From positions 1 through 64,000 of the forward strand of contig NZ_WWCT01000007.1 in NCBI RefSeq assembly GCF_009857605.1: 64,000 bases of DNA. Reading direction: 5' to 3'. Shown in pieces: positions 18,525-27,609 of this stretch. Made by a program: the position numbers and the translations under genes. The DNA is from Duganella levis (GTDB taxonomy: Bacteria; Pseudomonadota; Gammaproteobacteria; Burkholderiales; Burkholderiaceae_D). Position 1 is the stretch's first letter; each line of letters opens with the position of its first letter. A model generated the notes under the pieces. It had not been told where the DNA came from. It was given only the letters and a program-made list of their open reading frames with translations, and did not search any database.

Positions 18525-19997
18525 TTATTTGGCTTTGGTGTCGGGCTTGAGTGGCGTCGGCGTGGTTGGCGTATCCGGCTTGGTCTCGCCGACATCATTG
18601 GCCGGTTTGGCGTCCGCCTTCGACACCTGGACCGGCAAGCCCTTGAAATGGTTCAGCGCCTGCGCCAGCTGGAAGTCGTCCTTGGAGCCGAATTCCACCG
18701 GTTTCCATTTCTTCGACAGCGCCGACAGGCGTTGTTCGTCTTCCACCACATCGCGCTTGTTGGCCTGTTCCGGTTCCTTGTCGTTGCCGAGGTGTTTTTG
18801 CAGGTCGGCTTCGCGCACGCGCAGGCCGTTGAGGCCATCGCCTTCCGCCGTTTCGTCCACCAGCAGATCGGGCGTGATGCCGCGCGCCTGGATGGCGCGG
18901 TTCTTCGGCGTGTAGTAGCGGGCGGTGGTCAGCTTGACGGCGGTATCGGCGGTCAGCTGGCGCAGCGTCTGCACCGAGCCTTTGCCGAAGGTCTGCTGGC
19001 CGATCACGGTGGCGCGCTTGTAGTCCTGCAGCGCGCCGGCGACGATTTCCGACGCCGAAGCGGACCCGGCGTTCACCAGCACCACCATCGGCACGTCTTT
19101 CAGGCCGGCCGGCAGCTTGGACAGCGGGTCGTTCTTGGCGCGCGGCGCGTAGAACTCCTGGCGGCCGTAGAAGGTCTCCTTGGAGGTCGCCAGCTGGCCG
19201 TTGGTCGAAACGATGACCGAATCTTTCGGCAGGAAGGCAGCCGAGACGCCGATTGCGCCCGGCACCACGCCGCCCGGATCGTTGCGCAGGTCCAGCACCA
19301 GGCCCTTGAGGTGCGGGTCTTGCTGGTACAGGGCGGTGATCTTCTTCGCCATGTCGTCCACGGTCGGTTCCTGGAACTGCGAAATGCGCACCCACGCATA
19401 ACCGGGCTCGATGATCTTTGCCTTGACGCTCTGCACGCGGATTTCCTCGCGCGTGATGTTGAACACCAGCGGCTTGTCCTCGTCCTTGCGGCTGATGGTG
19501 ACGCTGACCTTGGAATGCACCTCGCCGCGCATCTTCTTGACCGACTCGTCCAGCGACATGCCCTTGATCAGGGTGCCGTCGATGCGGGTAATCAGGTCGC
19601 CGGCCTTGATGCCGGCCTTGAACGCGGGCGTGTCTTCAATCGGCGAGACCACCTTGATGTAGCCATCTTCCAGGCCGACTTCGACGCCGATGCCGACGAA
19701 TTTGCCGGCCACCGTCTCGCGCATTTCGCGGAAGGCTTTTTTGTCGAGGTAGACCGAATGCGGGTCGAGCGAGGCCACCATGCCGGAAATCGCTTCGGTC
19801 AGCAGCTTCTTGTCGTCGACGGTTTCGACGTAATCGGTCTTGATCAGGCCAAACACATCCGACAGCTGGCGCAGTTCTTCCAGCGGCAGCGGGGTGCCGG
19901 TGACTTTTTGCGCGATGGCGGAAAACTGGAACGAGGCGGCAACACCAGCCACCATACCGAGGCCGATCAGGCCGATGTTCTTGACTTTGTTGCCCAT
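18525..19997 (-). CDS. ctpA: S41-family C-terminal processing peptidase
   Basis: An N-terminal signal anchor (VKNIGLIGLGMVAGVAASFQF) is followed by a PDZ domain (about 95-170, VGIGVEVGLEDGYIKVVSPI and FKAGIKAGDLITRIDG) and the S41 protease core. The catalytic Ser is in NAGSASASEI and the Lys in QTFGKGSVQ, so the Ser-Lys dyad is intact. The C terminus is Pro/Thr/Lys-rich. ATG at 19997 with GCGGA upstream is preferred over a TTG at 20009. It acts in the periplasm on C-terminal tails or cell-wall hydrolases; the gene directly upstream is envC, a cell-division murein hydrolase activator, a common pairing. Confidence 0.93.
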   Translation of the reverse strand: MGNKVKNIGLIGLGMVAGVAASFQFSAIAQKVTGTPLPLEELRQLSDVFGLIKTDYVETVDDKKLLTEAISGMVASLDPHSVYLDKKAFREMRETVAGKFVGIGVEVGLEDGYIKVVSPIEDTPAFKAGIKAGDLITRIDGTLIKGMSLDESVKKMRGEVHSKVSVTISRKDEDKPLVFNITREEIRVQSVKAKIIEPGYAWVRISQFQEPTVDDMAKKITALYQQDPHLKGLVLDLRNDPGGVVPGAIGVSAAFLPKDSVIVSTNGQLATSKETFYGRQEFYAPRAKNDPLSKLPAGLKDVPMVVLVNAGSASASEIVAGALQDYKRATVIGQQTFGKGSVQTLRQLTADTAVKLTTARYYTPKNRAIQARGITPDLLVDETAEGDGLNGLRVREADLQKHLGNDKEPEQANKRDVVEDEQRLSALSKKWKPVEFGSKDDFQLAQALNHFKGLPVQVSKADAKPANDVGETKPDTPTTPTPLKPDTKAK

Positions 19998-20012
19998 ATT
20001 TTTCCGCAAACC

Positions 20013-21482
20013 TTAAAACTTGACCCAGCCAGCCGGATCGAATGCCGCGCCCTGATGGCGAAGCTCAAAGTATAGCCCCGATTCCTCGTTGCTGCCGGTA
20101 TTGCCGGCGTTGGCAATCTCGTCGCCGGCCTTGACGACGTCGCCCACCCGCTTCAGCAAGGTCTCGTTATTGCCGTAGACACTCCAGTAGGTGCCGCCGT
20201 GGTCGACGATGATCATGTTGCCGTAACCACGCCAATATTCGGCAAACACCACGCGGCCGGCCGCCACCGCATGCACGTCGGCGCCCTCGGCGGCGCGGAT
20301 GAACACGCCTTTCCAGGTCGGCCCGTCGCCGCGCCGCAAACCGAACTTGGCGGTGACCTTGCCGTTCACCGGCGCGCGCAGCTGGCCTTTCAGGCTGGCA
20401 AAGGCGCCGGCCGGCATCACTGGCGCCAGCGCGATATCGGCCGGCTTGGCGGCCGGCGCCTCCTTCACGGCAGGCTGCGGCTTGACCTCCGCCACCTTCG
20501 GCGGCTCGTCGGCATCGATGGCGTCGGCCGGATTCGGCTTGGCCGGCTTAATGGTGCCGGACTTGGTGTTATTGGCCTTGGCCAGACGCTGGCGTTCCGC
20601 TTCGGCGGCCCTGGCTTTGGCCAGCGCGCGCGCATCGGCCTCGGCTTTTGCCTTGGCGGCGGCGCGCGCGGCGGCCACTTGTTCCTGACGTTTCTTCTCG
20701 GCGGCAGCAGCAGCGGCCTGTTCGGCGATCAGCTTGCTCAGCTTGTCGACCAGGCTGCTCATGCGCTGCTCGTCGCGCTCCAGGTTGCCCGCTTCCTTGC
20801 GCTGGGCCACCAGCTTGCTCGACAAACTGGACAGCAAGGCCGCGCGGCGGCCCTTTTCCTGCTCCAGCTTGGCTTTCTGTTGCAACTGCTCCTGGGCGAT
20901 TTCTTCCAGCTCGTCCTTGGCGTTCTGCGCCTGCTCCTGGTTGACCTCGACGGCCTTGAGGTTGCCGCGCAGCGACTCCAGCAGCCGCGCCTGCGCCTGC
21001 GACACATACGACAGCATTTGCAGGTCGCGGTTGATGCGGTTGGGATTGTCGCCGGACAGCAGCAGCTTGATGCGGTCTTCGTTGCCCGCCACGTACTGGT
21101 CGCGCAGCAGCTTGGCCAGCTGCTGCTTTTGCTGGGCGACCGTGGCCGCCAGCCGCTCGTGCTCGGACGACAGCTGCTGCAGCTTGACGTTGGTGTCGCC
21201 CTGCTCCTGCTGCAGGTCGCGCAGCGCGCGGTTGGCGTCGGAAATCGCCTGTTCCGACGCGGCCAGCGTATCGGCCGCGTCGTCCTTGGCGCTCTCGGTC
21301 TTGCTGATGTCCTTTTTCAGGCTCGACAGCTTTTGCTGCACGCCGGCGCGCTCGGCCTCGGCCACCGCTTTCTGCTTGCTGCGTTCGGTCGGTCTGGCGA
21401 ACGGCGCGGCGGCGGTGAGTCCGGCCGCGCCGAGCGACAACATCAGCAGCAAGGCTGCGGTGTGGCGGTACGAAGAAGACAA
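20013..21482 (-). CDS. envC: Murein hydrolase activator EnvC
   Basis: A signal peptide precedes a long coiled coil (about residues 30-270, rich in Gln, Glu, Lys and Ala) and a C-terminal LytM/M23 domain (VNGKVTAKFGLRRG to the end). The LytM zinc ligands are degenerate (GVFIRAAEG, LYFELRHQG), as in E. coli EnvC, which activates amidases instead of cutting peptidoglycan itself. I prefer a TTG start at 21482, 1 bp after the gpmA stop, because translation from there starts a proper signal peptide (LSSSYRHTAALLLMLSLGAAG). A longer frame inside gpmA is less likely. A Lys/Pro-rich linker separates the coil and LytM domain. Confidence 0.9.
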   Translation of the reverse strand: MSSSYRHTAALLLMLSLGAAGLTAAAPFARPTERSKQKAVAEAERAGVQQKLSSLKKDISKTESAKDDAADTLAASEQAISDANRALRDLQQEQGDTNVKLQQLSSEHERLAATVAQQKQQLAKLLRDQYVAGNEDRIKLLLSGDNPNRINRDLQMLSYVSQAQARLLESLRGNLKAVEVNQEQAQNAKDELEEIAQEQLQQKAKLEQEKGRRAALLSSLSSKLVAQRKEAGNLERDEQRMSSLVDKLSKLIAEQAAAAAAEKKRQEQVAAARAAAKAKAEADARALAKARAAEAERQRLAKANNTKSGTIKPAKPNPADAIDADEPPKVAEVKPQPAVKEAPAAKPADIALAPVMPAGAFASLKGQLRAPVNGKVTAKFGLRRGDGPTWKGVFIRAAEGADVHAVAAGRVVFAEYWRGYGNMIIVDHGGTYWSVYGNNETLLKRVGDVVKAGDEIANAGNTGSNEESGLYFELRHQGAAFDPAGWVKF

Positions 21483-21483
21483 A

Positions 21484-22230
21484 TTACTTGGCCTTACCCT
21501 GGTTGGCCACGGCGGCCTGGGCCGCAGCGATGGCGTCGGCGTCACCCAGGTAGTAGTGACGGATCGGTTTCAGGTTCTCGTCCAGCTCGTACACCAGCGG
21601 GGTGCCGTTCGGGATGTTGAGGCCGACGATATCGTTGTCGCTGATGCCGTCCAGCATCTTGATCAGCGCGCGCAGGCTGTTGCCGTGGGCCGAGATGATG
21701 ATCTTTTTGCCGGCGCGGATGGCCGGGGCCAGTTCCTCATCCCACACCGGCACCACACGGGCGACCGTGTCCTTCAGGCACTCGGTCAGCGGAATTTGCT
21801 CTTTCGACAAGCCGGCATAGCGCGGATCGTTGAACGAAGCGCGGTCGTCGCTGGCTTCCAGCGCCGGCGGCGGCGTGTCGTAGCTGCGGCGCCAGACCAG
21901 CACCTGCTCGTCGCCGTACTTGGCGGCGGTCTCGCCCTTGTCCAGGCCTTGCAGGGCGCCGTAGTGACGCTCGTTGAGGCGCCAGTCGTTCTTGATCGGC
22001 AGATACATCATGTCCATCTCGTCCAGCGCCAGCCACAGCGTGCGCACGGCGCGCTTCAGCACCGAGGTGTAGGCCAGGTCGAAGGTATAGCCGCCCTCTT
22101 TCAGCAGCTTGCCGGCGTTTTTGGCTTCGTTGATGCCTTTTTCGGTCAGGTCAACGTCGGTCCAGCCGGTAAAGCGGTTCGACAGGTTCCAGGTGGATTC
22201 GCCATGGCGCATGAAAACGATTTTGTACAT
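21484..22230 (-). CDS. gpmA: 2,3-bisphosphoglycerate-dependent phosphoglycerate mutase
   Basis: The glycolytic mutase interconverts 3- and 2-phosphoglycerate through phosphohistidine. [23 protein letters not shown] gives the phosphorylated His9 and RHG motif; [20 protein letters not shown] and the second His in [12 protein letters not shown] are intact. The length of 248 aa is standard. It heads the gpmA-envC-ctpA-moeB series and is divergent from the rhodanese gene. Confidence 0.97.
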   Translation of the reverse strand: MYKIVFMRHGESTWNLSNRFTGWTDVDLTEKGINEAKNAGKLLKEGGYTFDLAYTSVLKRAVRTLWLALDEMDMMYLPIKNDWRLNERHYGALQGLDKGETAAKYGDEQVLVWRRSYDTPPPALEASDDRASFNDPRYAGLSKEQIPLTECLKDTVARVVPVWDEELAPAIRAGKKIIISAHGNSLRALIKMLDGISDNDIVGLNIPNGTPLVYELDENLKPIRHYYLGDADAIAAAQAAVANQGKAK

Positions 22231-22269
22231 GTGGACTATCTTTTCAAGAAAAGGTGGAAAACCGGTGCT

Positions 22270-22300
22270 TTGAGAACTTCAACAGCTTCTATTTTATAAT
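22270..22300 (+). promoter_or_regulatory. Sigma70-like promoter for rhodanese-grxC
   Basis: TTGAGA (22270-22275) and a perfect TATAAT (22295-22300) are 19 bp apart, about 30 bp before the GTG start at 22331. Spacing is slightly long, but the -10 box is exact. Confidence 0.5.
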
Positions 22301-22330
22301 GCGCAGATTAAGTTCAACCATTGGATTCCT

Positions 22331-22732
22331 GTGAAATTCTTCATTGACAATATTTTCTTCATCGCCATCGTACTGATTTCCGGCGGTGCGCTGCTGTGGC
22401 CCGCGTTAACCGTGCGCGGCAAGCGCGGCACGCCGCAAGACATTACCATGTTGATTAATCGCGGCAAGACCACCATCTTGGACGTGCGCGATGCCAAGGA
22501 CTATGCCGATGGCCACTTGCCGGACGCCAAGAATATCCCGCTGGCGGACCTGGACAAGCGCCTGTCGGAGCTGGACAAGTTCAAGAGCCGCAGCCTGATC
22601 GTGGTCGGCAAGAGCGACGCGCGCGCTTCGACCGCCGCCGCCAAACTGAGCAAAGCCGGCTTTGCCGATGTCGTTAATCTGGAAGGTGGCGTTGCTGCAT
22701 GGCAAAAAGCCGGCCTGCCACTGGCCAAATAA
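22331..22732 (+). CDS. Membrane-anchored rhodanese-like protein lacking the active-site Cys
   Basis: A membrane helix (IDNIFFIAIVLISGGALLWPAL) is followed by a single rhodanese domain with ILDVRDAKDYADGHLPDAKNI and the CH2B-like end NLEGGVAAWQKAGLP. The active-site loop reads VVGKSDARAS, where sulfurtransferases normally have a Cys at the loop start, so it should not form a persulfide. The GTG start at 22331 fits. It is followed after 14 bp by grxC, the usual order in Betaproteobacteria upstream of secB. Confidence 0.88.
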   Translation: MKFFIDNIFFIAIVLISGGALLWPALTVRGKRGTPQDITMLINRGKTTILDVRDAKDYADGHLPDAKNIPLADLDKRLSELDKFKSRSLIVVGKSDARASTAAAKLSKAGFADVVNLEGGVAAWQKAGLPLAK

Positions 22733-22746
22733 CAGGAGAAACTCTC

Positions 22747-23007
22747 ATGACTGCCGAAGTGATCATGTACACCACCGCCGTGTGCCCGTACTGTGTGCGC
22801 GCCGAACGCCTGCTGGAATCCAAGGGTGTGACCGGCCTGAAAAAGATCCGGGTCGACCTCGATCCCGAGCAACGCATGACGATGATGCAAAAGACCGGCC
22901 GCCGCACCGTGCCGCAAATTTACATCGGCGACACCCATGTCGGCGGTTTCGACGACTTGTATGCGCTGGATCAAGCGGGCGGATTGTCCCCCTTGTTAAA
23001 TGGCTAA
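22747..23007 (+). CDS. grxC: Glutaredoxin 3
   Basis: The 86-residue thioredoxin-fold protein has the dithiol motif CPYC at residues 13-16 (MYTTAVCPYCVRAERLL), the cis-Pro in RTVPQIYIG and the GG(F)DDLYALDQ glutathione-binding end. It reduces disulfides with glutathione in the cytoplasm. ATG at 22747 is preceded by AGGAGAAACTCTC, a strong ribosome site. It is probably cotranscribed with the upstream rhodanese gene. Confidence 0.95.
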   Translation: MTAEVIMYTTAVCPYCVRAERLLESKGVTGLKKIRVDLDPEQRMTMMQKTGRRTVPQIYIGDTHVGGFDDLYALDQAGGLSPLLNG

Positions 23008-23041
23008 TGCACCTCATAATACAACGCGGGGCGCGAAACCC

Positions 23042-23070
23042 TTTAAAACCATAATGGTTTTGATACAATT
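23042..23070 (+). promoter_or_regulatory. Possible secB promoter
   Basis: TACAAT at 23064-23069 is a good -10 box; TTTAAA at 23042-23047 lies 16 bp before it and could be a weak -35. The short AAAACC/GGTTTT inverted repeat lies inside the spacer region and may modulate it. Confidence 0.35.
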
Positions 23071-23144
23071 GCCCTCGCGTTTGATTTGAGCTGTCTTCTT
23101 GCCATGCCAAGCAAACATCATTGAAACTACAACGAAAGCGTTCC

Positions 23145-23618
23145 ATGTCTGAAGAAAATCTGCAACCAGTATTCCAAATCCAACGCGTCTACCTGAAAGA
23201 CCTGTCGCTGGAACAACCGAACTCGCCAGGCATCTTCCTGGAACAAGAAGCGCCGACCATCGAAGTCGCGCTGGACGTGGGCGCCGAGCCACTGGCTGAC
23301 GGCATCTTCGAATCGACCGTGACCATCACCGTCACCGCCAAAGTCAAAGACAAAGTCGCTTTCCTGGTAGAAGGCAAGCAAGCCGGTATCTTTGAAGCCC
23401 GCAACATTCCAGCCGAACAGCTGGATCCACTGCTGGGCATCGGTTGCCCGAACATCGTGTACCCGTACCTGCGCGCCAACATCGCCGATACCATCACCCG
23501 CGCCGGCTTCCCACCAGTGCACCTGGCTGAGATCAACTTCGAAGTGTTCTACCAGCAGCGTCAACAAGCCATCGCTGAAGCTGCCGCCCAGGCGCCAGCC
23601 GCTGACGCGACCCACTAA
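23145..23618 (+). CDS. secB: Protein-export chaperone SecB
   Basis: SecB keeps preproteins unfolded and hands them to SecA. The fold is recognisable from [28 protein letters not shown], the block AGIFEARNI and the SecA-contacting region [32 protein letters not shown]. The length of 157 aa is standard. ATG at 23145 is chosen over one 24 bp upstream because MSEEN is the family start. The C-terminal Ala-rich tail is normal. Confidence 0.97.
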   Translation: MSEENLQPVFQIQRVYLKDLSLEQPNSPGIFLEQEAPTIEVALDVGAEPLADGIFESTVTITVTAKVKDKVAFLVEGKQAGIFEARNIPAEQLDPLLGIGCPNIVYPYLRANIADTITRAGFPPVHLAEINFEVFYQQRQQAIAEAAAQAPAADATH

Positions 23619-23653
23619 GCTGTTCGCAACACTCCGCAGCATCTGCATCACCG

Positions 23654-23683
23654 CCGCCGGACACGCGTCCGGCGGTCGTTTCA
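23654..23683 (+). terminator. GC-rich hairpin after secB
   Basis: CCGCCGGAC (23654-23662) pairs perfectly with GTCCGGCGG (23667-23675) across a 4-nt loop, followed by TCGTTTC. It lies 36 bp after the secB stop and 17 bp before the SH3 gene. Confidence 0.55.
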
Positions 23684-23699
23684 TCTCTCAAGGTAAGCC

Positions 23700-24143
23700 A
23701 TGACATTTCCCCGTTGGATCGCTGCTCTGTCCATGACGCTGGCCGCAGCCAGCAGCCAGGCATACGACTTCAAGACGGTGGGCGCCAATCCCGTTATCCT
23801 GTACGACGCCCCCTCGACCAAGGGCGGCAAGCTGTTCGTGGTGCCGCGCGGCGCCCCGCTGGAAGTGGTGCTGGCCTATGGCGAATGGCTCAAAGTGCGC
23901 GACGTCAATGGCGAACTGGCCTGGACCGAAGCCAAGGGCCTGAGCGCCAAGCGCAACGTCATCGTGCGCACCGCCAACCTGAAAATACGCGCCACGCCGG
24001 ATGATGCCGCCGCAGCGGTGTTCACCGCCGACAAGGGCGTGCTGCTGGAACTGTCGGAAACGGCGGCCGGCGGCTGGATCAAGGTGCGTCATCGTGACGG
24101 CCTGATCGGATACGTCAAACAATCGGAAGTCTGGGGCATATAA
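23700..24143 (+). CDS. Periplasmic SH3-domain protein
   Basis: A signal peptide (MTFPRWIAALSMTLAAASSQA) precedes two bacterial SH3-like units, about 28-80 (NPVILYDAPSTKGGKLFVVPRGAPLEVVLAYGEWLKVRDVNGELAWT) and 85-145 (VIVRTANLKIRATPDDAAAAVF to IGYVKQSEVWGI). Bacterial SH3 domains usually bind peptidoglycan or peptides in the envelope. The gene sits between secB and gpsA in the same direction. No enzymatic domain is present. Confidence 0.82.
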   Translation: MTFPRWIAALSMTLAAASSQAYDFKTVGANPVILYDAPSTKGGKLFVVPRGAPLEVVLAYGEWLKVRDVNGELAWTEAKGLSAKRNVIVRTANLKIRATPDDAAAAVFTADKGVLLELSETAAGGWIKVRHRDGLIGYVKQSEVWGI

Positions 24144-24183
24144 TTGCCGTAGCGGCGCTGTCCCATGCGCCGAATGAGATCCC

Positions 24184-25209
24184 ATGCAAGAAAAGACTAG
24201 CAAACATGCGGGTGCCGCCCGCAAGGTGAGCGTGCTCGGCGCAGGCGCCTGGGGCACGGCCGTAGCCATGGCGCTGGCCCAGCGTCACGACGTATTGCTG
24301 TGGGGCCGCAATGCGGCCGCGCTGCAAACGATGGCGGCCGCGCGCGAAAACAGCTACCTGCCCGGCTACGCCTTCCCGGAACGGCTGCACGTAGCGGCCG
24401 ATTTCGACGCCGCGCTGGCCCATGTGGCCGAGCCCGGCAGCTTGCTGATCGCCGCCTGCCCGGTGGCCGGCCTGCGGCCGCTGTTGCAGTCGCTCAAGGG
24501 GCGCGCCATCCCCAACGTGGTGTGGCTGTGCAAGGGCTTTGAATACGACACCGGCCTGCTGCCGCACCAGATCGTCCGCGAAGTGCTGGGCGATGCGGTG
24601 GCGGGCGGCGCGTTGTCCGGCCCATCGTTTGCGCAGGAAGTGGCCAAGGGCCTGCCGTGTGCGCTCACGATCGCGTCCGAATCGGCCGAACTGCGCGCCT
24701 GCGTGGTGGATACCGCGCACGGCGGCAATATGCGGGTCTACTCCAGCGACGACCTGGTCGGCGTGGAAGTAGGCGGCGCAGTCAAGAACGTACTGGCGAT
24801 CGCCACCGGCGCCGCCGATGGCCTGGGCCTGGGCCTGAATGCGCGCGCGGCGCTGATCACGCGCGGGCTGGCGGAAATTACCCGCTTGGGCGTCGCGCTA
24901 GGCGGCAAGAATGAGACCTTCATGGGCCTGACCGGCATGGGCGACTTGATCCTGACCTGCACCGGCGACCTGTCGCGCAACCGCCGCGTCGGCCTGGGGC
25001 TGGCGCAAGGCAAGGCGCTGGATGTGATCGTACAGGAACTGGGCCATGTGGCCGAAGGCGTGCCATGCGCCAAGGCGGTACGCGAACTGGCGGCCAAGCT
25101 GGGCGTCGAAATGCCGATCACCAACGCGGTGGCCGGCGTGCTGTTCGACGGCGACCAGCCGCAAGCCATGGTGGCCCGCCTGCTGTCGCGCGACCCGCGC
25201 GGCGAGTAA
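24184..25209 (+). CDS. gpsA: Glycerol-3-phosphate dehydrogenase [NAD(P)+]
   Basis: The enzyme reduces dihydroxyacetone phosphate to sn-glycerol-3-phosphate for phospholipid synthesis. The Rossmann [13 protein letters not shown] lies near residue 20. The catalytic Lys is in [14 protein letters not shown] and the substrate block [22 protein letters not shown] is intact. At 341 aa the length is typical. The first 14 residues are a variable extension. The stop is 2 bp before a 27-bp hairpin repeat that ends at the stop of the convergent gene. Confidence 0.96.
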   Translation: MQEKTSKHAGAARKVSVLGAGAWGTAVAMALAQRHDVLLWGRNAAALQTMAAARENSYLPGYAFPERLHVAADFDAALAHVAEPGSLLIAACPVAGLRPLLQSLKGRAIPNVVWLCKGFEYDTGLLPHQIVREVLGDAVAGGALSGPSFAQEVAKGLPCALTIASESAELRACVVDTAHGGNMRVYSSDDLVGVEVGGAVKNVLAIATGAADGLGLGLNARAALITRGLAEITRLGVALGGKNETFMGLTGMGDLILTCTGDLSRNRRVGLGLAQGKALDVIVQELGHVAEGVPCAKAVRELAAKLGVEMPITNAVAGVLFDGDQPQAMVARLLSRDPRGE

Positions 25210-25211
25210 AT

Positions 25212-25273
25212 TCCGGGGTCAGGTCCGGCACTTGGACATGAGTTCGTGTCCAAGTGCCGGACCTGACCCCGGA
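25212..25273. repeat. REP-like hairpin between convergent gpsA and DUF2461 genes
   Basis: Two arms of 27 bp (25212-25238 and 25247-25273) are perfectly complementary around an 8-nt loop. The arm begins TCCGGGGTCAGGTCCGGCAC. The element fills the whole gap between the gpsA stop and the opposite-strand stop codon at 25274-25276. Such GGGGTCAGGTCC palindromes look like mobile REP elements and may also stop transcription from both sides. Confidence 0.8.
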
Positions 25274-25963
25274 TTATTCTTCGACCGGCTCTTCCTTCGC
25301 CTCCCGCATCCACTGCACCAGCGGGTAGGCGTCTTTCAGGCCGGCGGCCAGGATGGGGACCAGCTTTTCCGGCTGGTTCAGCGGCAACTCGATCTCGGTC
25401 CAGATGAAGAAACTCTTCAGCTTGATGTACTCGATGTGTTCATGCTCCGGATCGAAACCCTTCGGCGGGCGCATCAGCTTGCCCTCGTTCTGGATGTCGC
25501 CAAACGTCGCCACCAGCTTCTTGTTCTTCAGCACCTTGCGGAAGCCGGCCGCGTCCTCCACCATGTGCTGGCGCAGCGCCTTCAGCCGGTGCGGCGGCGG
25601 CATGTATTCGCCGGCGCCGAACAACATCTTGCCGTCACCTTCGATATGCATGTAGTAGGTCGGCCCGCCCGCCTTGCTCGGACGGCGCATGTCGTTCGGC
25701 GCCACTGCCGCCGAAAAGCGCGTCTTGTACGGCCGCTTGTCATGCGCAAAGCGGACGTCGCGGTTGATGCGGAACATCGCCTTCTTCGGATTGCTGAACT
25801 TGACCTGCGGATCAAACTTGCCCAGTTCGGCAATCATCTGCGTCACCACTTCCAGGAATTCTTCGCGCAGGATGTCGTAGCGCGGCTTGTTCATGATGAA
25901 CCACGGACGGTTGTTGTTGTCTGCCAGCTCGCGCAGGTATTGGGTCAGGTCACGCAGATGCAT
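25274..25963 (-). CDS. DUF2461 family protein
   Basis: The 229-residue protein matches the DUF2461/TIGR02453 family: LRELADNNNRPWFIMNKPRYD near the start, MFRINRDVRFAHDKRPYKTRFSAAV in the middle and YYMHIEGDGKMLFGAGEYMPPP. It is a soluble cytoplasmic protein with no known catalytic activity. The gene converges on gpsA and abuts the hairpin repeat. I know of no established function for the family. Confidence 0.85.
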   Translation of the reverse strand: MHLRDLTQYLRELADNNNRPWFIMNKPRYDILREEFLEVVTQMIAELGKFDPQVKFSNPKKAMFRINRDVRFAHDKRPYKTRFSAAVAPNDMRRPSKAGGPTYYMHIEGDGKMLFGAGEYMPPPHRLKALRQHMVEDAAGFRKVLKNKKLVATFGDIQNEGKLMRPPKGFDPEHEHIEYIKLKSFFIWTEIELPLNQPEKLVPILAAGLKDAYPLVQWMREAKEEPVEE

Positions 25964-25971
25964 TACAGTCC

Positions 25972-27135
25972 TTATTTCGTATTGGGCGGCCGCTTGCCGA
26001 CCGTGATGTCGAGCGTGGTTTCTTTACTCTTCCGCAGGACCGTCATTTTAGCTTTTCCGCCCGGCGCCAGCTGAGCGATGAGATTCAGCATGCTGTTGGT
26101 GTCGGCCACCGGCTTGCCGTCCACCGACAGCAGGATGTCGCCGGGGCGGATGCCGCCCTTGTCGGCCGGGCCGTTGCGCACCACGCCGGCGATGATGGCG
26201 CCGCTCTGGCGCTGCAGGCCGAAGCTGGCGGCCAGCTCGGGCGTGATCTCCTGGCTTTCCACGCCGATCCAGCCGCGCACCACGTGGCCGGTCTTGATGA
26301 TGGCTTCCATCACGTTCTTGGCGGTCGACACCGGTATCGCGAAGCCGATCCCCACCGAGCCGCCGGTCTGCGAATAAATCGCCGAATTGATGCCCAGCAG
26401 ATTGCCGCCGGCATCCACCAGCGCACCACCGGAGTTGCCGAAGTTAATCGCCGCATCGGTCTGGATGAAGTTCTCGAAATGGTTGATGTGCAGGTTGTTG
26501 CGGCCCAGCGCAGAAATAATCCCCATGGTCACCGTCTGGCCGACGCCGAACGGGTTGCCGATGGCCAGCACTACATCGCCGACCTGGGCCTGCTCGGCCT
26601 GCCCCAGCACGATCACCGGCAGCTTGTCGAGGCTGATCTTGATGACGGCCAGGTCGGTCTCCGGATCGGTGCCGACCAACTTGGCGGCGGCCTTGCGGCC
26701 GTCCGCCAGCACCACTTCGATTTCGTCGGCGCCCTCGACCACGTGGTTGTTGGTGAGGATGTAGCCCTGCGCCGACACGATCACGCCCGAGCCCAGGCTG
26801 GACTCCTCGTCGTCGTCATCACGGTCGCGGTTGTCGAAGAATTTCTTGAAGAAGGGATCGCGCAGTAGCGGATGCTTGCCGCGCTTGGGCGCCTTGCTGG
26901 TGATGATGTTGACCACCGCCGGCATGGCGCGCGCCGCCGCCGCCCGGTACGAACCGCCGGCCGACACCGGCGGCTTGGACGGCCCGGCCTCCAGCATCGC
27001 CGCCGGATGGTCGGTATTGCCCATTTGCTGCACGCGCACCGGCGCCGTGCGCTCGCGGCCCACCGCCGTGTAAACGAAATACAGTGCCAATACGACGGTC
27101 ACCGTTTGCGCAAACAATAACCAGAGTCGTCGCAT
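25972..27135 (-). CDS. DegS/HtrA-type periplasmic serine protease
   Basis: An N-terminal membrane anchor (LWLLFAQTVTVVLALYFVYTAV) leads into a trypsin-like domain with catalytic His in NNHVVEGADEI, Asp in DPETDLAVIKI and Ser in FGNSGGALVD. A single PDZ domain (GIRPGDILLSVDGKPVADTNS) follows. One PDZ plus an anchor resembles DegS more than DegP. ATG at 27135 is preferred; a TTG immediately after the mscL stop at 27171 would add 12 residues. In E. coli DegS senses misfolded porins and starts the sigma-E response, but that role is not shown here. Confidence 0.88.
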   Translation of the reverse strand: MRRLWLLFAQTVTVVLALYFVYTAVGRERTAPVRVQQMGNTDHPAAMLEAGPSKPPVSAGGSYRAAAARAMPAVVNIITSKAPKRGKHPLLRDPFFKKFFDNRDRDDDDEESSLGSGVIVSAQGYILTNNHVVEGADEIEVVLADGRKAAAKLVGTDPETDLAVIKISLDKLPVIVLGQAEQAQVGDVVLAIGNPFGVGQTVTMGIISALGRNNLHINHFENFIQTDAAINFGNSGGALVDAGGNLLGINSAIYSQTGGSVGIGFAIPVSTAKNVMEAIIKTGHVVRGWIGVESQEITPELAASFGLQRQSGAIIAGVVRNGPADKGGIRPGDILLSVDGKPVADTNSMLNLIAQLAPGGKAKMTVLRKSKETTLDITVGKRPPNTK

Positions 27136-27171
27136 CGTAGTCCAGCCTGCCGCTCGGGAGGCGGCTTTCAA

Positions 27172-27609
27172 TTATTTTTTCAGGGAATCGCGAATTTCGC
27201 GCAGCAGCACGATATCTTCCGACGGTGGCGGTGGCGGCACGGCCGCCGCAGCCGCCTCGTCACGCTTGATGCCCAGGTTGCGCGCCTTGTTCATGATGCG
27301 CACCATCTGGAAGATCACAAACGCCAGGATGATAAAGTTCAACAGGATAGTAGCAAAATTCCCGTAGGCGAACACGGCGCCCAGTTTCTTCGCTTCCGCC
27401 AGGCTCAGAGTGGCGGCCTGGCCGTTCAGCGGAATATAGTAGTTGGCGAAGTCCAGCCCGCCGAACAGTTTGCCGATCGGCGGCATGATGATGTCGGCCA
27501 CCAGCGAGTCGACGATCTTGCCGAACGCGCCGCCGATGATCACACCGACCGCCAGATCCACCACATTGCCCTTCATCGCGAATTCTTTGAATTCCTGCAT
27601 CATTGCCAT
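27172..27609 (-). CDS. mscL: Large-conductance mechanosensitive channel MscL
   Basis: The 145-residue channel has the conserved start [41 protein letters not shown] (first helix and pore), a periplasmic loop and second helix [24 protein letters not shown], then the cytoplasmic bundle [14 protein letters not shown]. It releases solutes under hypo-osmotic stress. ATG at 27609 or 27603 can both serve. It lies upstream of and nearly touches the HtrA gene. Confidence 0.95.
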   Translation of the reverse strand: MAMMQEFKEFAMKGNVVDLAVGVIIGGAFGKIVDSLVADIIMPPIGKLFGGLDFANYYIPLNGQAATLSLAEAKKLGAVFAYGNFATILLNFIILAFVIFQMVRIMNKARNLGIKRDEAAAAAVPPPPPSEDIVLLREIRDSLKK

